Position numbers and translations under genes: made by a program. Of a stretch of DNA of 64,000 nt, positions 9,117-18,246 are shown one piece after another (position 1 is the first letter of the stretch; every line of letters begins with the position of its first letter). Source of the DNA: Corallococcus sp. (GTDB lineage: Bacteria > Bacillota > Clostridia > Christensenellales > CAG-314). Location: the NCBI GenBank assembly GCA_023665205.1, contig JAMPEJ010000005.1:25273-89272 (forward strand). Direction: 5' to 3'. Under the pieces are notes generated by a model. That model worked only from the letters and a program-made list of their open reading frames with translations. It had not been told where the DNA came from and searched no databases.

Positions 9117-9204
9117 ACTGTGTTGTATGAGCACAATAAGCGAAATATGCATTGCTTGCGGCAAGGTCTACGAAAGAACGCCAAAGTCGGATACCGTGCG
9201 TTGT

Positions 9205-9246
9205 CGCTAGATTTCTCCGCGCGCTTGCGCTTGGTCGAAATGACAT
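9205..9246 (+). repeat. Short dispersed repeat (type 2)
   Basis: Begins CGCTAGATTTCTCCGC and ends GGTCGAAATGACAT. A second copy occurs at 58018-58062 with the same ends and a slightly different middle, and a partial copy at 57959-57978. It is non-coding and of unknown role. Confidence 0.7.
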
Positions 9247-9422
9247 ATTAAGCGTTATTATACCATTCAAGTTTATATAGATAGCAGTAACTTTTTTTGT
9301 CTTATCTGCACAGGCTCTCGCAGAGCAAAGAACCAAGGTGTGCAATTCGCGGACTATCTAGCAAAGCGAGATCCGAGGCGCTAATTGCAATTACGGAGGT
9401 TTTCAAGTACAACTGTAACTGC

Positions 9423-9532
9423 CTTGCCCTTACGCGAACGACCGAAGGGAGTGATGCGCCAAGCGCAAGGGCATACGGACTTGGCGACATCGCAAAGCGC
9501 TAGGCGCCTAAGCCGTATGCCCGAGCGCCACC
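9423..9532 (+). repeat. Dispersed hairpin repeat, copy B
   Basis: Member of the same family as copies A, C and D. Its terminal hairpin (9469-9527, outer arms GGGCATACGG and CCGTATGCCC) matches the reverse complement of 59262-59320 at 58 of 59 positions. It ends at the spoIVB stop codon and might also serve as its terminator on the minus strand. Confidence 0.85.
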
Positions 9533-10762
9533 TTAATTTTGCAACATCCATTTAGCATAAATACCGTAACCGCGAGTGGGATCGTTTACAAAAACGTGCG
9601 TTACCGCGCCGACAAGTTTGCCGTTTTGCACTATCGGGCTGCCGCTCATTCCCTGCACTATTCCGCCGGTTATTTCCAACAAACGTTTATCGGTAACGTG
9701 GATAACCATTCCCTTGTCGCCTTTGGTAGTTTGGCGGTTGGCTTTAACGATTTCTATATCGAAATACTGCGGTTCTCCGCCGCTCACGGTACAATAAATT
9801 TGCGCTTTGCCTACCGCAACTTCCGATACGTCCGCAACGGGTACCGTTTGTTTACAAAACGACGGCAAAGCGTTGAACGCGCCGAAGGCGCCGAATTTGT
9901 TGTTAAGATACAAACTGCCGATACGTTTTTCAAAAGAAAACGTTCCTTTCAATTCGCCGGCGGCACCGCGCTTGCCCTTGTTGACTCCGTTGATCGTGCA
10001 ATTGAAAACTCCGCCGTTGTCGCACGCCACGATATTACCGTCGGGATCTGTTATAGGGTGACCGAGACTTCCGAACTTAAGATTTTTACGCACGTAAGTA
10101 AGCGTTCCGATGCCGCTGGAAGAATCGCGCGTCCACAACCCCAAACGGTATTGTCCCGCCGTCAAATCGGCCTGAGGAGTTACCGTCGCGGTACGCGTTT
10201 CGCCCTGACGGATATATTTTACGGCGAGTGGTTTTCCTTCGCTTTGAGAGGCGATTTCCACCAACTTTGCGGAACTGAATATTTTGCGGTTATCCAATTC
10301 TATTATAACGTCGTTTATTTGCAGTCCGGCAGTATGAGCAGGACAAACAAGTTGGCTTTCGCTATTGAAAAACTCGTTTAGACCTATTACCGTTACTCCG
10401 TCGCCGTCTATCGTAAGCCCCAAAGGATATCCGCCCAAATACACCTGTTCGGAAATTTTTTGCGAGGAAGCGCCGCAAAATAAATCGGCAACGTCGTCGA
10501 TCAGTTGCGATAAGTCGTCTGCGTCAACGCCGGACCGAGAAAGAGACTGAGGTGACGTTGGCACGGCGAGGAATGCATCGTTTTGAACGGACTGTCCGAT
10601 TGACGCCGAATCTTGCTGTAAGTCTGCTGCGCTCGTTTGTGTAGCAAGACAAATGTCTTGCGTAGAGGAATATGCGCAAAAATACGGCGCAAATCCCACT
10701 GCAAACAGAAAATTGCAACACAGCAAACACAATACAAATATTACGGTTAACTTAACTTTCAT
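9533..10762 (-). CDS. spoIVB: SpoIVB serine peptidase
   Basis: SpoIVB is the forespore-secreted S55 serine peptidase that activates processing of pro-sigma-K across the outer forespore membrane. The 409-residue protein has an N-terminal membrane anchor (LTVIFVLCLLCCNFLFAV) and a low-complexity linker. A PDZ domain follows (about 105-200, containing PAHTAGLQINDVIIELDN), then the peptidase domain with FGSLGHPITD (catalytic histidine) and GMSGSPI (catalytic serine). The ATG at 10762 is used because AGAGGTG lies at proper distance; the GTG nine nt upstream is too close to it. The position next to recN and argR is the standard spore-former order. Confidence 0.95.
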   Translation of the reverse strand: MKVKLTVIFVLCLLCCNFLFAVGFAPYFCAYSSTQDICLATQTSAADLQQDSASIGQSVQNDAFLAVPTSPQSLSRSGVDADDLSQLIDDVADLFCGASSQKISEQVYLGGYPLGLTIDGDGVTVIGLNEFFNSESQLVCPAHTAGLQINDVIIELDNRKIFSSAKLVEIASQSEGKPLAVKYIRQGETRTATVTPQADLTAGQYRLGLWTRDSSSGIGTLTYVRKNLKFGSLGHPITDPDGNIVACDNGGVFNCTINGVNKGKRGAAGELKGTFSFEKRIGSLYLNNKFGAFGAFNALPSFCKQTVPVADVSEVAVGKAQIYCTVSGGEPQYFDIEIVKANRQTTKGDKGMVIHVTDKRLLEITGGIVQGMSGSPIVQNGKLVGAVTHVFVNDPTRGYGIYAKWMLQN

Positions 10763-11092
10763 CCGGTACACCTCTTATGCTCGTAGGTCTAGTTTGTGAA
10801 TATTAACGACAAATATGCGCTGTTATGTGTAACATAGTATTATACATACACGACTTTTCCGGCATAGATACGGGATGAGTGCCGTAAAAATTTAGTTTTA
10901 GCACAAAAGATTTATAGTTTTCCTAAACAATTGCACAGAAAAAATATAAGGATGAAATTCAACGGAAAACGTCATTGCAACGGCGCGGCAGCTAAGTATT
11001 TAAGGAAACGACAACGCATCAATATATTTTTAACAGTCAAAAGCTTTATAAGATTAAAACCGTAACTGCAACATGCACCGCTCTTACAAAAC
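10763..11092. other. spoIVB upstream region
   Basis: About 330 nt between the recN terminator and spoIVB. No gene is seen. A TATAAT on the minus strand (plus 10839-10844) lies about 80 nt before the start codon, but I could not find a convincing -35 or a clean sigma-G match. Confidence 0.35.
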
Positions 11093-11119
11093 AAAAAAAA
11101 ACGGCCGCAAAAGCGGCCG
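11093..11119 (-). terminator. Rho-independent terminator after recN
   Basis: Stem CGGCCGC with GCGGCCG and a four-base loop, followed on the minus strand by nine Ts. It lies about 100 nt past the recN stop. Confidence 0.85.
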
Positions 11120-11221
11120 AGAATAACTGAAAGAAAATTTCAAAAAAATCTGTTTTTAATTTGCCGGACAAAAAATGACGGAATCGTTTACTTACAGCAA
11201 AAGTCTGTCCGTTTTCAAAAA

Positions 11222-12934
11222 TCAATTCAGCGTGCGTTTGTAATCGTTTGACCAATCCAACAGTTCCTTTGCGGAGACTATCGCATGTTCCCCTACGCTG
11301 CCCATAAGTCTGGCTACTTCCTTTGCGCGCGCTTCCTCTCCGCAAAGAGGCGTAACTAACGTATGAGTGCGTCCGTCGTATTCTTTTTTTTCTATATACA
11401 AAGCGGCATCGCTCATTGCCATTATCTGAGGCAGATGAGTAATTACTATACATTGAAAACCGTCTTGCGAGCGAGAAGAAACGTTGGCAAGTTTTACCGC
11501 CACCATTTGCGCCATATTGCCGGATATACCCGTATCGATTTCGTCAAATACCATCGTCGGAATTTTTTCCGCAAGAGCGGTAATATTTTTGACTGCCAAC
11601 ATAAAGCGCGACATTTCGCCGCCGGAAATAACTTTGGACAGAGGCTTTAGCGGCTCCCCTACGTTTGCCGACATCAAAAATACCGCCTTATCAAAGCCGT
11701 CGGAAGAGGGCGACTCTCCGTACTCGTCCAAACCCGGTTTTTCGTTGAAATCAACTTCAAATTGCGTGCCGCGCATTCCGAGGTCAGCCAGTTCCTTCAT
11801 TATCCTATCTGCCAAAACTTTTGCAGCCCTGCGGCGTTCCGTCGATTTGCATTCCGCAAGCGAGTACATTTCCGCAAGCACTTGCCGTTTTTCCTCATTG
11901 AGAGCGGCAATTGCCTCCGACGAGTGAGACAGAGTTTGATACTTAGTTTCCGCTTCCGTAAGGAAAGCAAGCGCATCTTTCACGGTGCCGCCGTACTTGC
12001 GCTTTATGGACTTTATCTGTTCCAAACGCGCCTCCGCTTTCTCCTGTTCGGCGGGAGAAAAGTCCATTGAAGACAAAATGTTTTCCAACGTGTCGCATAC
12101 GTCCTGCGCTTCTAAGCGGGAAGAATCCAAACGCTTGCCTAATTCGTCAGCGCTTTGTTCGTAAGCGGATATTGTGCCGAGATTGTTTTGGGCCAAAGAC
12201 AATTGGCTTATCGCACCGTTTTCGCCGCTTAAGCATTCCGTAGCCTGAGAAAGGGCAACGGTAATCTTTTCCAAGTTCATCATCCGCTTATGGGTTGCCA
12301 AAAGCTCCGCTTCTTCCTCCTCGGAAAGGTCTGCATTTGCAAGTTCTTCTATTTGGTATTTCAAAATATCCAACAAACGCTCGCGCTCGGCATCGCTGCC
12401 GCCGAAAGACTTAAGTTGACGGTTGATAGAAGCAAGGCGCGGCGCAAGTTCGTTTTTAAGGCGAAGATCCGCGCCGTTGAAATTGCAAAAACTGTCTAAT
12501 ACCGCAAGTTGATTTTTTTCGTTGAGCAAAGCCAGATGCTGCCCCTGACCGAATATATCTACCAATTCTGCCGCTACTTCCTTTAATATAGCAAGCGTTG
12601 CCTGTTTGCCCTGTATTCTTATTTCGTTTTTGCCGGAAACGGTCATTTTGCGCGACAGCAAAATTTCCGTATCGGAACCGTAGCCGTATTCTTCAAGTTT
12701 TTTCAGCACGGGACAATTCTCGTCAACCTCGAACAAAGCGGTCACGTCCGCCCAATCTTCGCCGTATTTAATCATGGTTTTATCCGCTCTGTCACCCAAA
12801 ACAAAGGCCAACGAATCGATTATGATAGATTTGCCGCTGCCTGTTTCTCCGGACAAGACGGTAAGACCGTTGGTAAACTCTATTTCCAAGCGGTCGATCA
12901 GCGCTATGTTGTTGATTTCAATGCTTTTTATCAT
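11222..12934 (-). CDS. recN: DNA repair protein RecN
   Basis: RecN is an SMC-like ATPase recruited early to double-strand breaks. The 570-residue protein has Walker A GETGSGKS (about 29-36) and a long central coiled coil (about 155-360). The signature ISGGEMSRFMLAVKN and Walker B TMVFDEIDTGISG follow in the C-terminal ATPase half, with a final ITHLPQIMAMSD. Length is usual for the family. The gene sits between argR and spoIVB, as in Bacillus. It ends at a strong terminator, so it is probably the last gene of an argR-recN unit. Confidence 0.97.
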   Translation of the reverse strand: MIKSIEINNIALIDRLEIEFTNGLTVLSGETGSGKSIIIDSLAFVLGDRADKTMIKYGEDWADVTALFEVDENCPVLKKLEEYGYGSDTEILLSRKMTVSGKNEIRIQGKQATLAILKEVAAELVDIFGQGQHLALLNEKNQLAVLDSFCNFNGADLRLKNELAPRLASINRQLKSFGGSDAERERLLDILKYQIEELANADLSEEEEAELLATHKRMMNLEKITVALSQATECLSGENGAISQLSLAQNNLGTISAYEQSADELGKRLDSSRLEAQDVCDTLENILSSMDFSPAEQEKAEARLEQIKSIKRKYGGTVKDALAFLTEAETKYQTLSHSSEAIAALNEEKRQVLAEMYSLAECKSTERRRAAKVLADRIMKELADLGMRGTQFEVDFNEKPGLDEYGESPSSDGFDKAVFLMSANVGEPLKPLSKVISGGEMSRFMLAVKNITALAEKIPTMVFDEIDTGISGNMAQMVAVKLANVSSRSQDGFQCIVITHLPQIMAMSDAALYIEKKEYDGRTHTLVTPLCGEEARAKEVARLMGSVGEHAIVSAKELLDWSNDYKRTLN

Positions 12935-13038
12935 GATGTTTGCGTTAAGTATTATTTAGAGGGTTGACGCTTTGCAGATACCGCTCAACAAAATCAACCG
13001 CTTTTGAAAGGACGTTTTCAACAAAAAAATATAATGCG

Positions 13039-13488
13039 CTAGATAAGTTGGTTTATTCTGACGGCAACCTTGTCGGCGTCGGCTGCACGCGGACAAACGA
13101 CCAATACCGAATTTTTATCGGCAAACATACCGAGTATTTTTTCCAAGCCCAACTGCTCTATTGCGCCCGAAACGGTGGATGCGCTGTCGGCTATGGTTTT
13201 GATCACAACCAAATTTTCCGCCGTCACAACGGAAACCACGGCTTCTTTCAATATCGTCATAAGTTTACCGGAGATTTTAACCTCAACGCGCTGCTGCGTA
13301 ACGTATTTGTAGTTACCGTCGGCGTCCTGAGTTTTGACAAGCCCGAGTTCCTTTATATCGCGGGAAACGGTTGCCTGCGTAACGTCGAAACCTGCGTCGC
13401 ACAGTGCCGTTACCAGATCGTCCTGAGTTTCGATATTGCGGCGCGATATTATATCTAAAATTTTAGATTGCCTTGACGAGCGCGACAT
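13039..13488 (-). CDS. argR: Arginine repressor ArgR/AhrC
   Basis: Hexameric arginine-responsive regulator of 149 residues. The N-terminal winged helix-turn-helix contains ATVSRDIKELGLVK, the family DNA-recognition signature. The C-terminal oligomerisation and arginine-binding domain runs from about 80 to 149. The usual GTIAGDDT-type arginine-binding motif is altered here to GMFADKNS, so ligand response may differ. A good promoter lies about 100 nt upstream. The gene precedes recN as in other Firmicutes. No arginine biosynthesis genes are in the window. Confidence 0.93.
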   Translation of the reverse strand: MSRSSRQSKILDIISRRNIETQDDLVTALCDAGFDVTQATVSRDIKELGLVKTQDADGNYKYVTQQRVEVKISGKLMTILKEAVVSVVTAENLVVIKTIADSASTVSGAIEQLGLEKILGMFADKNSVLVVCPRAADADKVAVRINQLI

Positions 13489-13585
13489 TTCGCCCCTCCT
13501 TATTTAACTAAATTTTGGAATTACCGTAGCAATGCAAAAGCCGGTGACTGCGCTTTACCGGCCGCAACCGCATTACTTTTATACA

Positions 13586-13614
13586 ATTATACACAATTTT
13601 TTGCATAATTTCAA
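13586..13614 (-). promoter_or_regulatory. Sigma-A-type promoter of argR
   Basis: TTGAAA (plus 13609-13614) and a perfect TATAAT (13586-13591) with a 17-nt spacer on the minus strand. The region also contains an imperfect AT-rich dyad (TTATGCA with TGTATAA) overlapping the spacer and -10, a position where an ARG box would give autorepression; that part is inference. Confidence 0.7.
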
Positions 13615-13781
13615 GGATTTTAGAGCAAATGTTTGAAAAGTTTTTTTGTTTCGATTACGATATAAGCAATATTGAAAGACTTCCGGCAATCGTACTTCTT
13701 TGCAAATTGAAAATGCGCAGAAATTTTTCCCTTTCTGCGCACAATATTTGCCTGCAAATATTTTTTTTGACTGACCCCAAC

Positions 13782-14195
13782 TTACAGCCGACAGTTTTCT
13801 ATCAAACCGTCAATTTGCTCTTTAAGCAGTGTTTCAAGTTGCTTGTAGTGGTCGAACGCATAGATATCCAATTCGTCAAAGGCATCTATATCGTCTTCGT
13901 GCTCCGAATCATTCCCCATAGACACGTATATATCGTAAGCAGCATTGAAATTTTCCAACAAGTCCGTTGGCAAAACGGAACGCAAATCTTCGACCCGTTT
14001 GTCAAGGCAGTCATACAGGTCGTCGCTAACAGAAAAAAAGTCAAAATGCCCGCTGCCACCGAAATTTCCGAACATATTCATGCAGTTATAGTATTCAAAC
14101 AAGGAGTCGTACGGGGCAGGCAATTTTCCCTTACGGAATGCTTTTTGCGCCTTGTAATACCAATCGTTGTCCTTAGACTTTTTCCAAAACGACAT
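13782..14195 (-). CDS. Hypothetical acidic protein
   Basis: A soluble, acidic protein of 137 residues that I do not recognise. It begins MSFWKKSKDND and contains MFGNFGGSGHFDFF, faintly like the GGFxQFF region of DMP19 (DUF4375) proteins, followed by helical segments to the end. The ATG at 14195 follows AGGGGGAT at good spacing; the six-codon longer frame has no site. It is inserted between the oapA-like gene and argR, where Bacillus has dxs and yqxC. Real gene likely; function unknown. Confidence 0.65.
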   Translation of the reverse strand: MSFWKKSKDNDWYYKAQKAFRKGKLPAPYDSLFEYYNCMNMFGNFGGSGHFDFFSVSDDLYDCLDKRVEDLRSVLPTDLLENFNAAYDIYVSMGNDSEHEDDIDAFDELDIYAFDHYKQLETLLKEQIDGLIENCRL

Positions 14196-14256
14196 AAAAA
14201 TCCCCCTACACACGTGTTGCTAGCGTTTTATTAGACGGTATTAAAGACAAATAAGC

Positions 14257-14279
14257 AAAACGCCTTTTCCGCTAAGGCG
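14257..14279 (-). terminator. Terminator after the OapA-like gene
   Basis: Stem CGCCTT with AAGGCG, then a T-rich stretch on the minus strand, starting 6 nt beyond the stop codon of the OapA-like gene. Confidence 0.7.
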
Positions 14280-14284
14280 CTATA

Positions 14285-15052
14285 TCAACCTTTTTTGGAA
14301 AAGACGCTCAAAATTTTTGCTACGGCAAACACGATGCTGTTGGCTTTTTTGACGGCAATGCCTTTACCCGCGGCTTTAAGCGTTATTGTCGCCATGGAAA
14401 TGACTGCGTAAACGGACACAGAGACCCAAAAAACCGCAGTGCTGTTAAGGGCCGCTTCCGCTGCGATTTCCGCCGCTATCGTTGCGGCGCACACACCGGA
14501 AACGATACCGCAAATATCGCCGACTATATCACAGCATACGGAGGACACAATATCGCGCTTTTTGGCAAGACTTACTGCAGTTTTGCCGCCCTTTACCTTG
14601 CGGGAAGCCATTGCAAGAAAAGGACCGATGTCGCAAGACGTTGCCGCAGTGCCGATCATATCAAACAAAACGCCTAACACAAGTATTACTACCGTTATAA
14701 CGATTGCAACCCACAACTGAGCATTAGTAAGCGAGAAGGAAGACAGCGCATTGACGGCAAACGCCAGCAAAAGCGAAATTACCAATGCTTTAAGCGGCCA
14801 CAAGTTACGTTTTTTCTTCTTTTTATCCGAGTGTTGAGCGGACTTTTCCGCCGCGGCAGATTTGTCTACCTTTTTTTCTGAGGGATCGACGGCAGACGTC
14901 AACTGCGCCGCAGACGTTTGTTGCGCGACGTCCGATCGATCAAGATGCTCCGCTTTTTCAGCAGATTCGTTTACGGACGCGTCGTTTAATTGCGTTTCTT
15001 TTAGAGTTTCCTTTCCGTCGCTTCGCGGGACGGGCGCATCGCTGTTTTTCAT
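14285..15052 (-). CDS. oapA: OapA-like OLE RNA-associated membrane protein
   Basis: OapA is the membrane protein that binds OLE RNA and brings it to the cell membrane. The 255-residue product has a hydrophilic N-terminal part (about 1-95) ending in a very basic run (KKKKKR). About four membrane segments follow, with conserved-looking loops DMIGTAATSCDIGPFLAMAS and SSVCCDIVGDICGIVSG. It lies directly downstream of the OLE-like RNA and ispA, the known OLE locus. Start ATG 15052 follows ACGGAG; the frame stays open to a TTG at 15193. The long hydrophilic extension looks larger than I recall for Bacillus OapA. Assignment rests on context and topology as much as on recalled sequence. Confidence 0.75.
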   Translation of the reverse strand: MKNSDAPVPRSDGKETLKETQLNDASVNESAEKAEHLDRSDVAQQTSAAQLTSAVDPSEKKVDKSAAAEKSAQHSDKKKKKRNLWPLKALVISLLLAFAVNALSSFSLTNAQLWVAIVITVVILVLGVLFDMIGTAATSCDIGPFLAMASRKVKGGKTAVSLAKKRDIVSSVCCDIVGDICGIVSGVCAATIAAEIAAEAALNSTAVFWVSVSVYAVISMATITLKAAGKGIAVKKANSIVFAVAKILSVFSKKG

Positions 15053-15275
15053 AATTCTCCGTAGATATATTTCGTCTGCACTACTGTTTACAAATAAACG
15101 GCAAACATTTTTGCATATATTAAAACTTGACGAAATAACGCCAAGCAAAAAACTTTCCGCAAGCGCAAAGATAATTTTACCCACAAACAACAAAATCCAT
15201 CCCGCGCAATGCGTTTGTATAACGCGCGAATTAACGACGGCACAACTACCGCCGTAAAACGCGATAAACGTTTCA

Positions 15276-15876
15276 AAAAAATTCGGTGGTGACCTGTCGG
15301 ATAAACCTTACGGCATAGGTTCAGTAGGATTTCCCACGCAAGAACTTCCCGTCGCCGAAGAAGCAGTTTCCTTTTGATCTCGCGTAAACGTCGTTACCGA
15401 CCGTTTAACTGAATCGCCACTTAGTCCGTACTATAATCCCCGACAAGCCTGGTTTGCAGCCTAGAAGATTTCCTTTGCAGCAACCGGCACATTTTAGTTT
15501 CTTTTGCAAAATTCATTTTGTAAAGCAGTCGACGCGTCATTGTCGGCCAACAGATGCGAGTCGTTCTTTACTCCCAAAATTCCACTCAAAACAGGCTACT
15601 CTGTACACAGCGTTTGCACCGCATAGCAGGTTTAATCTCAGCGAGTAATCAGAGAGATGTGCTCTCAAACCACCCGGTAGAGTCTCCGCGAATGATGGGG
15701 ATAGAATGCATGCCATTGCACCTTACCCACCAATCTTAACTTCCAGCACAAGCCCCCGTTTGGGCAACGAAAGCCAGCACAAGAAACTTCATCGATATGC
15801 CCGTCGACGGTCTTTTAGTCCCGTCTTCAATGCCCGATTACTGACTAGAATACTGCACCACCGATATTTAGTTGTA
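15276..15876 (-). ncRNA. ole: OLE RNA (ornate large extremophilic RNA) candidate
   Basis: A 600-nt non-coding stretch between ispA and the OapA-like gene, the known chromosomal locus of OLE RNA, whose size is also about 600 nt. The ends pair: TCGGTGGTG near the 5' end (plus 15856-15864) with CACCACCGA at the 3' end (15283-15291), the latter followed by seven Ts. A hairpin AACCT...AGGTT lies close to the 3' end. No open frame with a binding site occupies the region on either strand. OLE RNA forms a membrane ribonucleoprotein with OapA and is linked to stress tolerance. A covariance-model search is still needed. Confidence 0.8.
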
Positions 15877-15882
15877 GAATAA

Positions 15883-15911
15883 TTTATATCATACATTTGC
15901 AAAAAATGCAA
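15883..15911 (-). promoter_or_regulatory. Putative promoter of the OLE-like RNA
   Basis: TTGCAT (plus 15906-15911) and TATAAA (15883-15888) with a 17-nt spacer on the minus strand, placing initiation about 10 nt before the closing stem of the RNA. Transcription through from ispA is also possible. Confidence 0.5.
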
Positions 15912-16053
15912 ATATATTTAGTATTTTTAGGCATAAAGGCGTTTGAAGAAACCTTTTGAAACGCCGTAAAACCGCAAAGAACAAACTTTTTGTACACTGC
16001 GTTACAATGTCACGTCAACAGCACGCAATTTCCTTGCTCTGCTCTACAAAGCG

Positions 16054-16869
16054 TCAAAAATTGCGGGCAAGATTTTTCTTCGCGTATTCTTTGATAAAGC
16101 CCAAATCGTACTGCGGCAGACTGTCGCAAAGCGCTAGCACGTTGTCGGTCAGTTTTTCAGCGTATTCGCGGCACTCGCGCTCGGACAAAACGTCCAAGAA
16201 AGATTTTTCGCACTTTTCCGCGTCCAACAAGTCGTCCACCACTTGATAAGCAATGCCGAAGTCGGTAGCGATCTGTTCGAATACGGCAACTTCCTCTTCC
16301 GAAGCATGTCCGGCAAGCGCGCCGCAAACGATAGCCGCTCGGATAAGATCACCGGTTTTGTGCACGGCAACTTCCTTTGCATCGTCAAAATTCTTGGTTT
16401 CTGCAAACAAGTCCAAGCACTGTCCGTAAATCATGCCGCCCACACCGCTCTTTGCAAAAAGATATGCGCAAGCCTTTTGGTAATAAGTATCCGTCAATTT
16501 GCCGCTAAAAACGATTTCTGCGGCAAGGTTAAGCAATGCGTCGCCTGCCAAAGTCGCCGCAGCCTCGCCGTATTGCAAGTGGCACGTGCGCACTCCGCGG
16601 CGCAGTTCGTCGTTGTCCATAGCGGGCAAATCGTCGTGAATAAGAGAATACGTGTGTACGTATTCCAACGCAACGGCTAAGATAAAAGCGTTTTCCGTCA
16701 ATTTTTTGCCTACCGCTAGCGCAGTGTTAAGCAAAAGCAACGGACGAAACCGTTTACCTCCGCTGAACAGACTGTATTCCATTGCCTGCTGCACTTTTCC
16801 GCCCTCTTTAGGCAAATATTTGCGCAAATATTCTTCGATTATTTCCAAAGTGATCTTACTGTTCTTCAT
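16054..16869 (-). CDS. ispA: Farnesyl diphosphate synthase (short-chain polyprenyl synthase)
   Basis: IspA condenses dimethylallyl and isopentenyl diphosphates to geranyl and farnesyl diphosphate in the cytoplasm, feeding UppS and quinone synthesis. The 271-residue protein shows GGKRFRPLLLL, the first aspartate-rich motif DDLPAMD, the second DDLLD, and KTGDLI. It overlaps xseB by 14 nt and is preceded by AGAGG. It is the last protein gene before the OLE-like RNA. dxr, ispG and uppS elsewhere in the window belong to the same pathway. Chain length (C15 versus C20) cannot be settled by eye. Confidence 0.93.
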   Translation of the reverse strand: MKNSKITLEIIEEYLRKYLPKEGGKVQQAMEYSLFSGGKRFRPLLLLNTALAVGKKLTENAFILAVALEYVHTYSLIHDDLPAMDNDELRRGVRTCHLQYGEAAATLAGDALLNLAAEIVFSGKLTDTYYQKACAYLFAKSGVGGMIYGQCLDLFAETKNFDDAKEVAVHKTGDLIRAAIVCGALAGHASEEEVAVFEQIATDFGIAYQVVDDLLDAEKCEKSFLDVLSERECREYAEKLTDNVLALCDSLPQYDLGFIKEYAKKNLARNF

Positions 16870-17059
16870 CGGTCAACCTCTTTACTTGTTCTGTCAAAAC
16901 TTGCAGTTTTCCGCTGCAATCGTTTAACGTTTGCATACATTCCGAAGCCAAGCTGATGCTTTTTTCAAAAATAGATAAAGCCTGTTCCAACGGGATTTCG
17001 TTGCGTTCCATTTCTTCGGACAGTTCTTCCAACTTTGCCAATTTCTGTTCCAGATTCAT
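16856..17059 (-). CDS. xseB: Exodeoxyribonuclease VII small subunit
   Basis: A 67-residue helical-hairpin protein that binds XseA to form exonuclease VII, a single-strand DNA exonuclease. It shows the family pattern LEELSEEMERNEIPLEQALSIFEKSI, here the EIPLEQALSIFE core. Its ATG overlaps the xseA stop in an ATGA junction. Length is normal. Confidence 0.93.
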   Translation of the reverse strand: MNLEQKLAKLEELSEEMERNEIPLEQALSIFEKSISLASECMQTLNDCSGKLQVLTEQVKRLTDEEQ

Positions 17060-18228
17060 TTTGTCTCCTTATTTTCCACCGTTGCGCTAAATGCGCCGTC
17101 AAAAAGCGTTACTCGTACCGTTGCGCCGACTTCCACCTGCGAAACGGAAGCCACCTTGTCTTCACCTTGCGACACGTATGCAAAGCCGCGCCGCAAAACA
17201 GTTGCGGGATTGGCTGCGTTAAGCCGCGCCAACGTTTTGTCCAATAAGTTTTGAACCTCGGCACACTTAGACGAAACGCTTTGCATATTACTGCGTAACC
17301 GTTGCGTTACTTTACGGCGAGCAGTATCTAAATTGCGTTGCAACGCGTTGCCCGCTCTAGTGGCGGAAAGCACAGCTACGTACTTGCGGTGTTTGACCGT
17401 GCGCGCGATAATACCGGATTGCTTTTGCAAAATGACCGATATTTTTTGTTTTTCCGCGGCAGCGTCCAACGTTACGAACTCCGCCGCTTCGCTTGGAGTG
17501 ACGGCGCGCTTGTCCGATGCGAAATCGCACAAGGTGTAATCTACCCCGTGCCCGACGGCAGATACGACGGGCTTGTCGCACGCCGCAACAGCGCGAACCA
17601 AAACCTCGCTGTTGAATACGGACAGGTCCTCGTTGGAACCGCCTCCGCGGCCGACGATTATAACGTCGACGTCGGTTTGCGCAAGATACAGTATGCCCTG
17701 TGCTATTTCCAAGTCCGCACCTTCGCCCTGCACCTTGACGGGGTACAATACTACGTCGCAAAAGGGCTGTCTGCGGTGCGCCACTTCGTCAATATCGTGT
17801 ATAACGGCTCCGGTTGCGCTGGTGACGACACCTATTTTCGCGCAGGACTTAGGTATGCTTTTTTTACGCGATTCGTCAAACAATCCTTCCTTTTGCAACT
17901 GTTCTTTCAGTTGCAAAAACTTTAGATATGCTGCTCCGGTGTCCTTAGTCAGGGATATACGGCGCGCATAAAAAGATACGCGACCGCTCTTTACCCAATA
18001 GTTGAGGCGTCCCTCGACAACGGCCATAGCTCCGCTTACCGGCTCCGTGGCCCCTCCGTAACAAAAACAATCTACTGATGCATTGTCGTCTTTTACGGAA
18101 AAAAACCATCCGTCCCGAGAAGGTTTGACGTTGACTATTTCGCCGCAGACCGAAAGATCGTTCAATACGCCGTCTACGTCAAATAAACCGTGGACGTAAT
18201 TATTAAGTTGAGATACGGTTATCGTCAT
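17056..18228 (-). CDS. xseA: Exodeoxyribonuclease VII large subunit
   Basis: XseA is the catalytic subunit of exonuclease VII. The 390-residue protein has an N-terminal OB fold (about 1-100, VCGEIVNVKPSRDGWFFSVKD). The catalytic domain contains IGVVTSATGAVIHDI, IIVGRGGGSNEDLSVFN and SAVGHGVDYTLCDF, and a long coiled-coil region precedes the C-terminal GFAYVSQG segment. It lies 18 nt after folD and is coupled to xseB. Length is slightly shorter than Escherichia XseA, as in many Firmicutes. Confidence 0.96.
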   Translation of the reverse strand: MTITVSQLNNYVHGLFDVDGVLNDLSVCGEIVNVKPSRDGWFFSVKDDNASVDCFCYGGATEPVSGAMAVVEGRLNYWVKSGRVSFYARRISLTKDTGAAYLKFLQLKEQLQKEGLFDESRKKSIPKSCAKIGVVTSATGAVIHDIDEVAHRRQPFCDVVLYPVKVQGEGADLEIAQGILYLAQTDVDVIIVGRGGGSNEDLSVFNSEVLVRAVAACDKPVVSAVGHGVDYTLCDFASDKRAVTPSEAAEFVTLDAAAEKQKISVILQKQSGIIARTVKHRKYVAVLSATRAGNALQRNLDTARRKVTQRLRSNMQSVSSKCAEVQNLLDKTLARLNAANPATVLRRGFAYVSQGEDKVASVSQVEVGATVRVTLFDGAFSATVENKETK

Positions 18229-18246
18229 AAATTGTATATAAGGGCG

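Noticed and set aside
13540..13570. Hairpin GCCGGT/ACCGGC upstream of argR as a terminator
   Set aside because: No T run follows on either strand and no gene ends there; it may simply be part of the argR leader.
15276..15876. RNase P RNA, tmRNA or group II intron as the identity of the 600-nt RNA
   Set aside because: I did not find the RNase P core (GAAAGUCC-like), a tRNA-like end with tag frame, or an intron domain V. Locus and partner gene fit OLE RNA instead.
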